Program-made: the position numbers and the translations under genes
Origin: Streptomyces halstedii
GTDB taxonomy: Bacteria; Actinomycetota; Actinomycetes; Streptomycetales; Streptomycetaceae
DNA length: 64,000 nucleotides
NCBI GenBank assembly: GCA_000720535.1
Contig: JOAZ01000007.1
Span: 186,001-250,000 of the forward strand
Direction: 5' to 3'
Shown here: piece by piece, positions 1 through 8,150 of the stretch
Position numbering within the stretch: the first letter of the stretch is position 1
Layout of the letters: each line of letters begins with the position of its first letter
Notes under the pieces: generated by a model
Told to the model about the DNA's origin: nothing
The model's database searches: none
The model's input: only the letters and a program-made list of their open reading frames with translations

Positions 1-1634
1 TCCCGCACGAGGTCCTGCTGAGGGTGCTGGAGGCCGCGCACACCGCGCCCAGCGTCGGCCACTCGCAGCCCTGGGACTTCGTCGTCATCCGCTCCGCCGA
101 GACCCGCCGTTCCATGCACGAACTGGCCCAGCGTCAGCGCGAGGCGTACGCCAAGTCGCTGCCCAAGGCGCGGGCCAAGCAGTTCAAGGAACTGAAGATC
201 GAGGCCATCCTCGACACCCCGGTGAACATCGTCGTCACCGCCGACCCCACCCGTGGCGGCCGGCACACCCTCGGCCGGCACACCCAGCCGCAGATGGCCC
301 CGTACTCCTCGGCGCTCGCCGTCGAGAACCTGTGGCTCGCCGCCCGTGCCGAAGGGCTCGGTGTCGGCTGGGTGAGCTTCTTCGACGAGCGGGAGATGGT
401 CCGCGCCCTGGGCCTGCCCGAACACCTGGAAGTCGTGGCCTACCTCTGCGTCGGTTACGTGGACGAGTTCCCCGAGGAGCCCGAGCTGATGCAGGCGGGC
501 TGGTCCAAGCGCCGCCCGCTGTCCTGGGTCGTGCACGAGGAGACGTACGGCCGCCGCGCCCTGCCCGGCGAGGCCCCGCACGACCTGCTCCAGGAGACCA
601 TCGCCAACATCCGCCCCCTGGACGCCAAGGCGCTCGGCGAGGCCTGGGAACGCCAGAAGCGGATGACGAAGCCCGCGGGCGCCCTCGGCATGCTGGAGAT
701 CATCTCCGCCCAGCTGTCCGGGCTCTCCCGGATGTGCCCGCCGCCGATCCCGGAGCCCGCGGCCGTGGCGATCTTCGCGGGGGACCACGGGGTGCACGCC
801 CAGGGCGTCACCGCGTGGCCGCAGGAGGTCACCGCCCAGATGGTCGCCAACTTCCTGGGCGGCGGCGCCGTCTGCAACGCCTTCGCCGCCCAGGTGGGCG
901 CCGAGGTGTGTGTGGTCGACGTGGGTGTGGCGACCGACCTCCCGGCGTCCCCCGGACTGCTGCCCCGGAAGGTCCGTCCCGGTACGGCGGACTTCACCAC
1001 CGGCCCGGCACTGACCCGTGAAGAGGTGCTCGCCGCGATCGAGGTCGGCATCGAGACCGCCCGGGACCTGGTAGCGGCCGGGAACAAGGCCCTCGTCACC
1101 GGTGAGATGGGCATCGCCAACACCACCGCGTCCGCCGCGCTGATCTGCGTGTACACGGGCATGGACCCGGCCGAGGTCACCGGCCGGGGCACCGGCATCA
1201 ACGACGAGATGCACGCGCGCAAGGTGGACGTGGTCCGCCGCGCCCTGGAACTGCACCAGCCCGACCCGGCGGACCCGATCGGGGTGCTGGCCGCGGTCGG
1301 CGGCCTGGAGCACGCAGCGATGGCGGGCTTCCTGCTGGGCGGCGCGTCCCTGCGTACGCCGGTGATCCTGGACGGCGTGAGCGCCGGTGCCTCGGCACTG
1401 GTGGCGCGGGCCGTCGCCCCCGAGGCGCTCGCCGCGTGCGTCGCCGGACACCGCAGCGCCGAACCCGGCCATGTGGCGGCCCTCAACAAGCTGGGCCTGC
1501 GTCCGCTGGTCGACCTGGACCTCCGCCTCGGCGAAGGCACCGGGGCCCTGCTGGCACTCCCCATCGTCCAGAGCGCGGCCCGCGCCATGCACGAGGTCGC
1601 GACGTTCGACGCGGCGGGCGTGACGGAGAAGTAG
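1..1634 (+). CDS. cobT: BluB-CobT fusion (DMB synthase / DMB phosphoribosyltransferase), 5' end missing
   Basis: The reading frame is already open at base 3, so the true start lies left of the window; the first internal GTG is at 24. Counted from that GTG, residues 1 to about 185 look like BluB, the flavin-destroying nitroreductase-like enzyme that makes 5,6-dimethylbenzimidazole (AAHTAPSVGHSQPWDF near the start, typical of the FMN fold). Residues about 187-536 are CobT, which attaches ribose phosphate from nicotinate mononucleotide to that base for the lower ligand of cobalamin. FAGDHGV, GEMGIANTTASAA and the catalytic-Glu segment LGEGTGALLALP are visible. The two halves catalyse consecutive steps, which fits a fusion. 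A hairpin terminator follows at 1691. Confidence is high for both domains; only the N-terminus is unseen. Confidence 0.93.
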   Translation, partial: PHEVLLRVLEAAHTAPSVGHSQPWDFVVIRSAETRRSMHELAQRQREAYAKSLPKARAKQFKELKIEAILDTPVNIVVTADPTRGGRHTLGRHTQPQMAPYSSALAVENLWLAARAEGLGVGWVSFFDEREMVRALGLPEHLEVVAYLCVGYVDEFPEEPELMQAGWSKRRPLSWVVHEETYGRRALPGEAPHDLLQETIANIRPLDAKALGEAWERQKRMTKPAGALGMLEIISAQLSGLSRMCPPPIPEPAAVAIFAGDHGVHAQGVTAWPQEVTAQMVANFLGGGAVCNAFAAQVGAEVCVVDVGVATDLPASPGLLPRKVRPGTADFTTGPALTREEVLAAIEVGIETARDLVAAGNKALVTGEMGIANTTASAALICVYTGMDPAEVTGRGTGINDEMHARKVDVVRRALELHQPDPADPIGVLAAVGGLEHAAMAGFLLGGASLRTPVILDGVSAGASALVARAVAPEALAACVAGHRSAEPGHVAALNKLGLRPLVDLDLRLGEGTGALLALPIVQSAARAMHEVATFDAAGVTEK

Positions 1635-1690
1635 CGAAGCGACCGGGCCCCGGCCGCGCGGACCGGCCGAACCGGCCGGGCGGGAGCCCC

Positions 1691-1733
1691 GGGTACGGGA
1701 GGGACGGCGAGGACGCCCGCCCCTCCCGTACCC
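1691..1733. terminator. Hairpin after bluB-cobT
   Basis: A 13-bp perfect inverted repeat (1691-1703 with 1721-1733) with a 17-nt loop lies 57 nt after the cobT stop. There is no U-tract, which is normal for Streptomyces terminators. It separates cobT from the cysG-like gene. Confidence 0.6.
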
Positions 1734-1910
1734 CTTCCCACCACCCCGTATCGTGGTCCCACGCCGTACGGCCGCGCCGCGCGCGTACGACACGATGACA
1801 CGACGACCTACCGAGAAGGCGCCGACGGGCGGGTCCCGGCGGCCACACCGCCGCTCCACCGCCGCAGCGGCCCGCAGCACACCGCACCCGCACGAGGAGC
1901 CGCACGAGCC

Positions 1911-3161
1911 ATGGCCGAGTACGACGATCACCCCGCCTACCCCGTCGGACTGCGTCTGACCGGTCGCCGCGTCGTCGTCGTGGGCGGCGGCCAGGTCGCT
2001 CAGCGCAGGCTCCCCGCCCTCGTCGCGGCCGGGGCGGACATCACCCTGGTCTCCCCGTCGGCCACCCCGTCCGTCGAGGCGATGGCCGACGCGGGCGAGA
2101 TCCGCTGGGAGCGCCGCCGGTACCAGGACGGCGACCTCGCCGACACCTGGTACGCCCTGATCGCGACCACCGACGCCGCCGCCAACGACGCCGCCTCCGC
2201 CGAGGCCGAACGCACCCGCACCTGGTGCGTCCGCAGCGACGACGCGGAGGCCGCGACCGCGTGGACCCCGGCCACCGGCCGCAGCGAGGGCATCACGGTC
2301 GCCGTCCTCACCACCACCTCGCACGGCCGGGACCCCCGCCACTCCGCCGCCGTACGGGACGCCATCGTCGAGGGCCTGCGCGACGGCACCCTCGCCGCCC
2401 CGCACCACCGCACCCGCGCCCCCGGTGTCGCCCTGGTCGGCGGCGGCCCCGGCGACCCGGACCTGATCACCGTCCGCGGCCGCCGCCTCCTGGCCGAGGC
2501 CGACGTCGTCATCGCGGACCGGCTCGGCCCCCGTGCCCTGCTCGACGAACTCCCCCCGCACGTCGAGGTGATCGACGCCGCGAAGATCCCCTACGGCCGC
2601 TTCATGGCCCAGGAGGCGATCAACCAGGCGCTGATCGACCACGCCAAGGCGGGCAAGGCCGTCGTCCGCCTCAAGGGCGGCGACCCGTACGTCTTCGGCC
2701 GGGGCATGGAGGAGGCGCGGGCGCTGGCCGCCGAGGGCATCCCGTGCACCGTCGTCCCCGGCATCTCCAGCACCATCTCCGTGCCCGGAGCGGCCGGTAT
2801 CCCCGTCACCCACCGCGGGGTCGCCCATGAGTTCACCGTGGTCAGCGGCCACGTCGCCCCGGACGACCCGCGCTCCCTGGTCGACTGGGAGGCCCTGGCC
2901 CGGCTGCGGGGCACCCTGGTCCTGCTGATGGCCGTCGACAAGATCGGCCCCATCGCCCAGGCGCTCATCGCCCACGGCAAGTCCCCGGACACCCCGGTCG
3001 CCCTGGTCCAGGAGGGCACCACCGCCGCCCAGCGCAGGGTCGACGCCACCCTCGCCACGGTGGGGGAGCGGGCCGTCGCCGAGGACGTACGCCCCCCGGC
3101 GGTCATCGTCGTCGGAGAGGTCGTCGCCGTGCGCGCCGACCTCGGGGGCGCCCGGCCCTGA
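1911..3161 (+). CDS. cobA: CysG-like siroheme synthase / uroporphyrinogen-III C-methyltransferase
   Basis: This 416-residue protein has two parts. Residues 1 to about 140 form a Rossmann-type precorrin-2 dehydrogenase-like domain, with GGGQVAQRR at about 25-33. Residues about 170-416 form the SAM-dependent methyltransferase, with GGGPGDPDLIT, the KGGDPYVFGRG loop and VVPGISS. It methylates uroporphyrinogen III at C2 and C7 to precorrin-2 and may oxidise it towards siroheme. E. coli CysG is slightly longer (457 residues), and I do not see its full ferrochelatase segment. The ATG at 1911 opens directly on the conserved N-domain. It sits beside the cobalamin lower-ligand gene, so precorrin-2 could feed either cobalamin or siroheme. 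Confidence 0.9.
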   Translation: MAEYDDHPAYPVGLRLTGRRVVVVGGGQVAQRRLPALVAAGADITLVSPSATPSVEAMADAGEIRWERRRYQDGDLADTWYALIATTDAAANDAASAEAERTRTWCVRSDDAEAATAWTPATGRSEGITVAVLTTTSHGRDPRHSAAVRDAIVEGLRDGTLAAPHHRTRAPGVALVGGGPGDPDLITVRGRRLLAEADVVIADRLGPRALLDELPPHVEVIDAAKIPYGRFMAQEAINQALIDHAKAGKAVVRLKGGDPYVFGRGMEEARALAAEGIPCTVVPGISSTISVPGAAGIPVTHRGVAHEFTVVSGHVAPDDPRSLVDWEALARLRGTLVLLMAVDKIGPIAQALIAHGKSPDTPVALVQEGTTAAQRRVDATLATVGERAVAEDVRPPAVIVVGEVVAVRADLGGARP

Positions 3162-3240
3162 TCGGCCGGACACCCCCTGGCGGGCCGGCCGTCCTCCCCT
3201 CCTCCCGCTCCTCCCGACCGGAAACAAGGCAGTACGACCC

Positions 3241-4065
3241 GTGGCTGAACTCCTCACCGTCGACGACCCCGACGACCCGCGTCTGAGCGACTACACGGAC
3301 CTGACCGACGTCCAGCTCCGGCGCCGGCGCGAACCCGCCGAAGGTCTCTTCATCGCCGAGGGCGAGAAGGTCATCCGGCGGGCCAGGAACGCCGGGTACG
3401 CGATGCGGTCCATGATGCTGACCGCCAAGTGGTTCGACGTCATGCGCGACGTCATCGACGAGGAACACGCCCCGGTCTACGCGGTCACCCCGGAACTCGC
3501 CGAACGCGTCACCGGCTACCACGTCCACCGCGGGGCGCTCGCCGCCATGGGACGCCGGCCCCTGCCCACCGTGGACGCCCTCCTGGACCCCGCCCACGGG
3601 GACGTACGCCGAGTCGCCGTGTTCGAGGACATGGTCGACCACGCCAACCTGGGCGCCGCCTTCCGCAACGCCGCCGCGCTCGGCGTCGACGCCGTCCTGC
3701 TCACCCCGCGCTGCGCCGACCCGCTCTACCGGCGGGCCGTGAAGGTGTCGATGGGGTCCGTCTTCCACGTCCCCTGGACCCGGCTGGAATCCTGGCCCCA
3801 GGACCTCACGTCACTCCGTGCGGCCGGGTTCACCACCGCCGCGCTGTGCCTGAGCGACCGTTCGATCACCCTGGACGCGCTCGCCGCACGCCAGGACGGG
3901 AAGCTGGCCCTTCTCTTCGGTACGGAGGGCGACGGGCTGACGCCCCAGGCCCTCGCCGCGGCCGACCTGCACGTCCGCATCCCGATGGACGCCGGGGTCG
4001 ACTCGCTCAACGTGGCCGCCGCCTCCGCCGTCGCCTTCTACGCGACCCGCGTCACACGGCCCTGA
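3241..4065 (+). CDS. TrmH/SpoU-family RNA 2'-O-methyltransferase
   Basis: A 274-residue SPOUT methyltransferase starting at GTG 3241. The N-terminal ~110 residues are an RNA-binding substrate domain (EGLFIAEGEKVIRRA). The catalytic knot shows NLGAAFRNAAALG (Asn about 136), SMGSVFHVPW, LLFGTEGDGLT (about 225) and a C-terminal SLNVAAASAVAFY loop that binds SAM. It should methylate a 2'-hydroxyl in rRNA or tRNA; the exact target cannot be read from sequence. Its last 14 bases overlap, tail to tail, the end of the kinase gene on the other strand. Confidence 0.88.
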   Translation: MAELLTVDDPDDPRLSDYTDLTDVQLRRRREPAEGLFIAEGEKVIRRARNAGYAMRSMMLTAKWFDVMRDVIDEEHAPVYAVTPELAERVTGYHVHRGALAAMGRRPLPTVDALLDPAHGDVRRVAVFEDMVDHANLGAAFRNAAALGVDAVLLTPRCADPLYRRAVKVSMGSVFHVPWTRLESWPQDLTSLRAAGFTTAALCLSDRSITLDALAARQDGKLALLFGTEGDGLTPQALAAADLHVRIPMDAGVDSLNVAAASAVAFYATRVTRP

Positions 4066-5413
4066 CCCCGTCCGGCCCGTGCCCGTGCACCGGCGCGACG
4101 ACGGCCGCGCCCGTGTACGGGGACGGCGGTGTGCCGCCCATCCCACGCGCCGGGCCCTGGCAGCCCTGGGCGGCCGCGATCCCCAGCGCCACCAGCAACG
4201 TCACCACGACGAACACCACGAGCCGCTGCCGCAGCAACCGGGGATTGGCGGGCCGCCGCACACCGCCGCGGCCGGTCGCCGTCGCCCGCGCCCCGGGGCG
4301 GGTGCCCGGACGGCGGCCCGTACCGGGCACACCGCCCGTCGCACCGGTGGAGTGCGGGCGCTTGGCCGGGCGCGAGCCGCCCCGGGCGGCCTGAGGCCGC
4401 GACCCGCCCGTACGGGGGGACGCCCCCGACCGCGACGCGGCGGGCCGCCTGACCGGCGAACGCGGGGCCGGGGCGGGCCCACCGTCGGACCGCCGGGTCT
4501 GCTGCTCGGCGTACGGGCTCTCCAGCCGCCCGGTCGGCCGGTCCAGCTCCCGCTCACCGCGCTGGACGGGAGGCCGCCGCTCGTGCAGCCCCTGCGCCTC
4601 GCGCGCGGCGATCTCCTTCAGCCGCATGGACAGTTGCAGGGTGCTCGGCCGCTCCTCGGGGTCCTTCGCGAGACAGGCCCGCACCAGCGGGGCGAGCGCG
4701 TCGTGCACGTCGAAGAGATACGGCTCCTCGTGCACCACGCGGTAGAGCATCACCTCGGAACTGCCGTGTCCGAACGGCGAGTCGGCCATCGCCGCGTACG
4801 CCAGGGTGGCGCCCAGCGAGAACACGTCCGTGGCCGGTGTCACCGCGGCGCCCCGCACCTGTTCCGGCGCGAGGAAGCCGGGGGAGCCGACGGCGGTCCC
4901 GACGTGGGTGAGCGTGCTGGCCCCGGTCGCCCAGGCGATACCGAAGTCGATGATCCGGGGGCCCTTGGGGGAGAGGAGGATGTTCGACGGCTTCAGGTCG
5001 CGGTGGACGACCCCCGCCTCGTGCACCGCCACGAGCCCCTCGGACAGCGCCGCCCCGATGGAGGCCACCTCGGCGGCCGGGAGCGGCCCCTCCTCGGCGA
5101 CCTTGTCGTGCAACGACGGTCCGGGGACGTACTGGGTCGCGAACCACGGGCGGTCCGCCTCCAGGTCGGCCGCCACCAGACGGGCCGTGCACCCGCCGCG
5201 GATCCGCCGGGCGGCGGACACCTCGCGGGCGAAGCGGGACCGGAACTCCTGGTCCTCGGCGAGGTCGGGCCTGATCACCTTCAGCGCCACCCGCTGGCCC
5301 CTGCGGTCGGACCCCAGGTAGACGACGCCCATGCCGCCCGCGCCGAGCCGCCGGTGGAGCCTGAACGAGCCGACGACACGCGGGTCCTCGCGCCGGAGCC
5401 GCATCATCGCCAT
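4052..5413 (-). CDS. Membrane-anchored Ser/Thr protein kinase (PknB-like)
   Basis: A 453-residue Hanks-type kinase if started at the ATG at 5413; the frame stays open to 5590, but the upstream part does not resemble a kinase N-terminus. Visible features are the glycine loop LGAGGMGVVYLG, VALKVI (Lys about 45), HRDLKPSN (catalytic Asp about 139), IIDFG (Asp about 156) and APEQ (about 182). A long Arg/Pro/Gly-rich linker follows, then one hydrophobic segment near the C-terminus (VVFVVVTLLVALGIAA) and about 40 external residues, so the catalytic domain faces the cytoplasm. There is no PASTA repeat, so it is not the cell-wall PknB itself. Its 3' end overlaps the methyltransferase gene by 14 bp with no room for a separate terminator. 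Confidence 0.92.
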   Translation of the reverse strand: MAMMRLRREDPRVVGSFRLHRRLGAGGMGVVYLGSDRRGQRVALKVIRPDLAEDQEFRSRFAREVSAARRIRGGCTARLVAADLEADRPWFATQYVPGPSLHDKVAEEGPLPAAEVASIGAALSEGLVAVHEAGVVHRDLKPSNILLSPKGPRIIDFGIAWATGASTLTHVGTAVGSPGFLAPEQVRGAAVTPATDVFSLGATLAYAAMADSPFGHGSSEVMLYRVVHEEPYLFDVHDALAPLVRACLAKDPEERPSTLQLSMRLKEIAAREAQGLHERRPPVQRGERELDRPTGRLESPYAEQQTRRSDGGPAPAPRSPVRRPAASRSGASPRTGGSRPQAARGGSRPAKRPHSTGATGGVPGTGRRPGTRPGARATATGRGGVRRPANPRLLRQRLVVFVVVTLLVALGIAAAQGCQGPARGMGGTPPSPYTGAAVVAPVHGHGPDGVRAV

Positions 5414-6053
5414 CGTCTGCCCATCCCCGCTGCCTGGTCCGCCTGACGAGGCACAGCTTACGTACCCGTGGCGCGGCGCGCTCAGAGGCCGCGCCCTCGT
5501 CCCGCGACCGATTGCCGTTGCCACGCACGGGAGGTGAGCCGGGATCAGGAAGTCGCGGCGGTACGGCCGACGGCCGGTGAGCGGCCCCAAAGCGCGTCCA
5601 TGGCCAGGTGGTTGGATCAGTGGCGGTTCATCAGTTCGTTACCTCTTCCGAGGGGGTCCCCACCATCCGAACCGGCGGCCCGGGGACGTCCGGGAGGGGC
5701 CGCGGAAGGGGGACGGGCCCCCGCCCGGAGGCCCTGGACGTGAGTGAAGTCACCCCGTGCCCCGGCCTCCCGGGGCCCACGGCGGCCGGGTGCCGCCCCG
5801 CACCCGGCGGGCCCGCCCACGGAGGCCTTCCCCCTGCGACCCCTCCGGGAAGTCCCCGGGATCCGGCGCCTCGTCTCCACCCAGGGGAGTACGCCCGCGG
5901 GAGTCGCTCATCCTCCGGGAGGCCCGGCAATCGGTACGCGGGCATGACGCCGGGCGGTCGCCGCTTCCCTAATGTTGAGGTCAAGCGGCGGGCGTGGAAC
6001 TCGTCCCCCGAGGCCAGACGCCCGCCGCTCCGGAACATGTCAGGAGAGGAACC
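5414..6053. other. 640-bp gene-free stretch between kinase and small membrane gene
   Basis: This holds the kinase promoter side and the leader of the 68-residue gene. Open frames here have poor codon patterns and no recognisable motif, so I call no gene. A possible -10 TAATGT sits at 5970-5975, with TGACGC 19 bases upstream as a poor -35, which would give a leader of about 70 nt for the gene at 6054. Confidence 0.5.
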
Positions 6054-6260
6054 ATGGCGGACACGGCTACGCGGACCATGATCCGCGCACGGAGCCGCAG
6101 GGCGTACGCCGCCTTCGGCGCACGCCCGTCCGGCCGTCGCCACCCGGTGGTGGCGACGGCCATGGTCCTTCCCCTGGCGGCCCTGCTCGTCGTCGTCTTC
6201 GGCGGCTGGGAAGCAGTGGTCACACAGGCGTCGTCCGTGGGCGTGATGCTGGGGCGCTGA
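6054..6260 (+). CDS. Small single-pass membrane protein (68 aa), unknown function
   Basis: The ATG at 6054 is preceded by a strong ribosome site (GGAGAGG, 5 nt before). The product has an Arg-rich first half (RARSRR and GRRHP) and one hydrophobic helix at about 35-52 (VATAMVLPLAALLVVVF), then a short tail ending GVMLGR. The basic N-terminus followed by one helix suggests the N-terminus stays in the cytoplasm. I do not recognise a family. The gene stands alone, with a perfect hairpin 88 nt downstream. The good ribosome site and the membrane helix are the reasons to believe it. Confidence 0.6.
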   Translation: MADTATRTMIRARSRRAYAAFGARPSGRRHPVVATAMVLPLAALLVVVFGGWEAVVTQASSVGVMLGR

Positions 6261-6638
6261 GCGGCGCCCCGGGTCCGGAAGAGCGGTCCGGACCGGGACA
6301 TCCGGCCAACAACCCCGTGGGGACGGGGGTGCGGCGGACGGCAGCGTTTGTCCGGCCAGCTGGGGAGCTGGCCGGACATCGCGCTGTCCGGGGCCTGTGC
6401 GCCGCCTGTCCGGGGCCCGCGCGGGACGGGCGTCCGGCCCCGGAGGGACGCCGTACGGCGGGCCGGGCCGGTACCGGGCCTGCTCCGGGGGTACGCGGGA
6501 CGGCCGTGCGGCGGAAGAGCCGGTCCCACGGGGCACCGGGCCCGCGGAACGTGAGCGCCACGGCCGGCCCCGCCCCGCGTAGGCTCGCGTCCGGCCCGCC
6601 GTACGGTCGGCCGGTCGCCGTCCGGGGGAGCCTCACCG
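6261..6638. other. 378-bp gene-free stretch
   Basis: It contains the hairpin at 6349-6378, scattered copies of TGTCCGG and GGTCCGGACC-like palindromes, and a possible -10 TAGGCT at 6580-6585 for the downstream phosphotransferase gene. I see no convincing gene. Confidence 0.5.
6349..6378. terminator. Perfect 13-bp hairpin with GGGG loop
   Basis: Bases 6349-6361 pair perfectly with 6366-6378 around a GGGG tetraloop. It probably terminates the small membrane gene, but a repeat of TGTCCGG follows it and another role, such as an operator, is possible. Confidence 0.55.
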
Positions 6639-7649
6639 ATGACCACCGCCTCCGTCGCGCGTGCGCTGGGCGGCCTGGCGCACCAGGGGGCCCATCCGCC
6701 CGCCTCGTGCGACTGCGCGCCCCCCGAGGTCCTCGCGGACCGCCCCGACGGCACGGTGGTCCGCAGCGGGCCGGTGGTCGCCAAGGCGCACGCCCCGGAC
6801 GCGGACCCCTCGGACCTCGCGGCCCGGCTGGCGCTCGCGGCCTCGCCCCGGACGGCGGGCATCCTGCTCCCGCCGCTCGGCGCACCGCCCGCCCCGCCCG
6901 CCCCGCCCGGCGACGCGCGGGCCGCCCGCACCGTCGAAGGCCGCGCCGTGACCCTCTGGCCCTACGGCCGCCCCGTCGATCCCGCGGACCCCGACGCCGC
7001 CCCCTGGGAGGAGGCCGCCGTCCTCCTGGCCCGGCTGCACCGCACCCCGCCACCGGACCCGTTCCCGCCGATGCGGGGCCCGGCCAAGGCGGCCCGCGCC
7101 GTCGCCCGTATGCGCGCCGCCGGGCCACCGCCGGGCGGGGACCCGGACGCCGGACGGACGGTCCTCGCGGCCTGGCGCTCACTGCCCGGCTGGGCGCGCG
7201 GCGAGGCGCCCGCCCCCGCGCACCGGGCCGGTTTCCTCTGCCACGGCGACCTGCACCTCGGCCAGCTCGTCCGGCATCCCGTCCGGGACGGCACGCCGGA
7301 CGGCCGCTGGCTGCTCATCGACGTCGACGACGCGGGCCTCGGCGACCCCGCCTGGGACCTCGCCCGCCCCGCCGCCTGGTACGCGGCCGGGCTGCTGGGC
7401 ACCGGGGTCTGGCTGCGCTTCCTGGACGCCTACCGCGCCGAGGGCGGCCCCGCCGTACGCGCCGCCGGCGATCCGTGGCCCGAGCTGGACGTCCCGGCGC
7501 GCGCCCTCACCGTGCAGACGGCCGCGCTCGCGCTCGCCAAGTCCGCCGCGGAAGGCCGCGGTCCGGACGAGGTGGAACGGCTGATGCTCGACGCCTGTGC
7601 CCGAATCGCCTCTCTCCCGGGCGAGTTGGCCGCGCCATCCGCGTCGTAG
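6639..7649 (+). CDS. Aminoglycoside-phosphotransferase-family kinase-like protein
   Basis: A 336-residue protein of the APH/choline-kinase fold. The catalytic loop HGDLHLGQLV (about 204-213) and the metal site LLIDVDDAGLGDPAWDLA (about 226-243) are intact; the nucleotide-binding N-lobe is divergent and Pro/Ala-rich. The substrate is unknown: family members phosphorylate aminoglycosides, macrolides, sugars or choline, and the genome context gives no resistance signal. ATG 6639 follows a GGGGGAG ribosome site by 9 nt. Confidence 0.8.
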   Translation: MTTASVARALGGLAHQGAHPPASCDCAPPEVLADRPDGTVVRSGPVVAKAHAPDADPSDLAARLALAASPRTAGILLPPLGAPPAPPAPPGDARAARTVEGRAVTLWPYGRPVDPADPDAAPWEEAAVLLARLHRTPPPDPFPPMRGPAKAARAVARMRAAGPPPGGDPDAGRTVLAAWRSLPGWARGEAPAPAHRAGFLCHGDLHLGQLVRHPVRDGTPDGRWLLIDVDDAGLGDPAWDLARPAAWYAAGLLGTGVWLRFLDAYRAEGGPAVRAAGDPWPELDVPARALTVQTAALALAKSAAEGRGPDEVERLMLDACARIASLPGELAAPSAS

Positions 7650-7714
7650 GGTGAACCGGCGGACGCCGGGCACGCATTCCGGCGACGTCGACGCGACGGT
7701 GAGGAGCCGACCCG

Positions 7715-8026
7715 ATGTTCCAGTGCCCCAAGTGCCATGGCCAGATGCACACGTACAACCGCAACGGTGTCCAGATCGAGCAGTGCGGCGGCTGTCGCGG
7801 GATATTCCTGGACTACGGCGAGCTGGAGTCCCTGACCCGCCTGGAATCGCAGTGGACGCAGCAGGCGCCGCCCGCCCCGCCCGCGCCGCAGGCCTACCCG
7901 CCCGCGCAGCAGCAGCCCTACCCCGCCGCCCCGGGCCCCGCCTGGGGCGCCGCCCCCCACCAGGGCGGCCACTACGGCGGGCACCACCGCCACAAGAGCT
8001 TCGGCCGGATGCTCTTCTCCTCCTGA
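7715..8026 (+). CDS. zf-TFIIB-type zinc-ribbon protein
   Basis: A 103-residue protein with an N-terminal zinc ribbon: CPKC at 4-7 and CGGCRGIFLDYGELE at about 24-38, the classic zf-TFIIB pattern in which the Gly-Ile-Phe-Leu-Asp segment follows the second Cys pair. The rest is Pro/Gln/Ala-rich, then a His/Gly-rich tail (GGHYGGHHRHK) ending in a basic motif, FGRMLFSS. Function is unknown; it could bind nucleic acid or metal. Confidence 0.82.
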   Translation: MFQCPKCHGQMHTYNRNGVQIEQCGGCRGIFLDYGELESLTRLESQWTQQAPPAPPAPQAYPPAQQQPYPAAPGPAWGAAPHQGGHYGGHHRHKSFGRMLFSS

Positions 8027-8113
8027 ACCCCGCGTCCGCGCGGGTACGGACCGCCGAGCCCGGTCCGTACCCGCGCGGGCCAACGGTCCCCGAAAGCGCT
8101 TGCGTCCATGATC

Positions 8114-8142
8114 TGGTCACGGGAGCGGCCGATGCCTAGAGT
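8114..8142 (+). promoter_or_regulatory. Candidate promoter of the OFA transporter, leaderless
   Basis: TGGTCA (8114-8119), a 17-nt spacer and TAGAGT (8137-8142), with the transporter ATG eight bases later at 8151. The expected transcription start falls on or next to the start codon, so the mRNA would be leaderless, and no ribosome site is seen. Confidence 0.5.
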
Positions 8143-8150
8143 GCGGCCCC

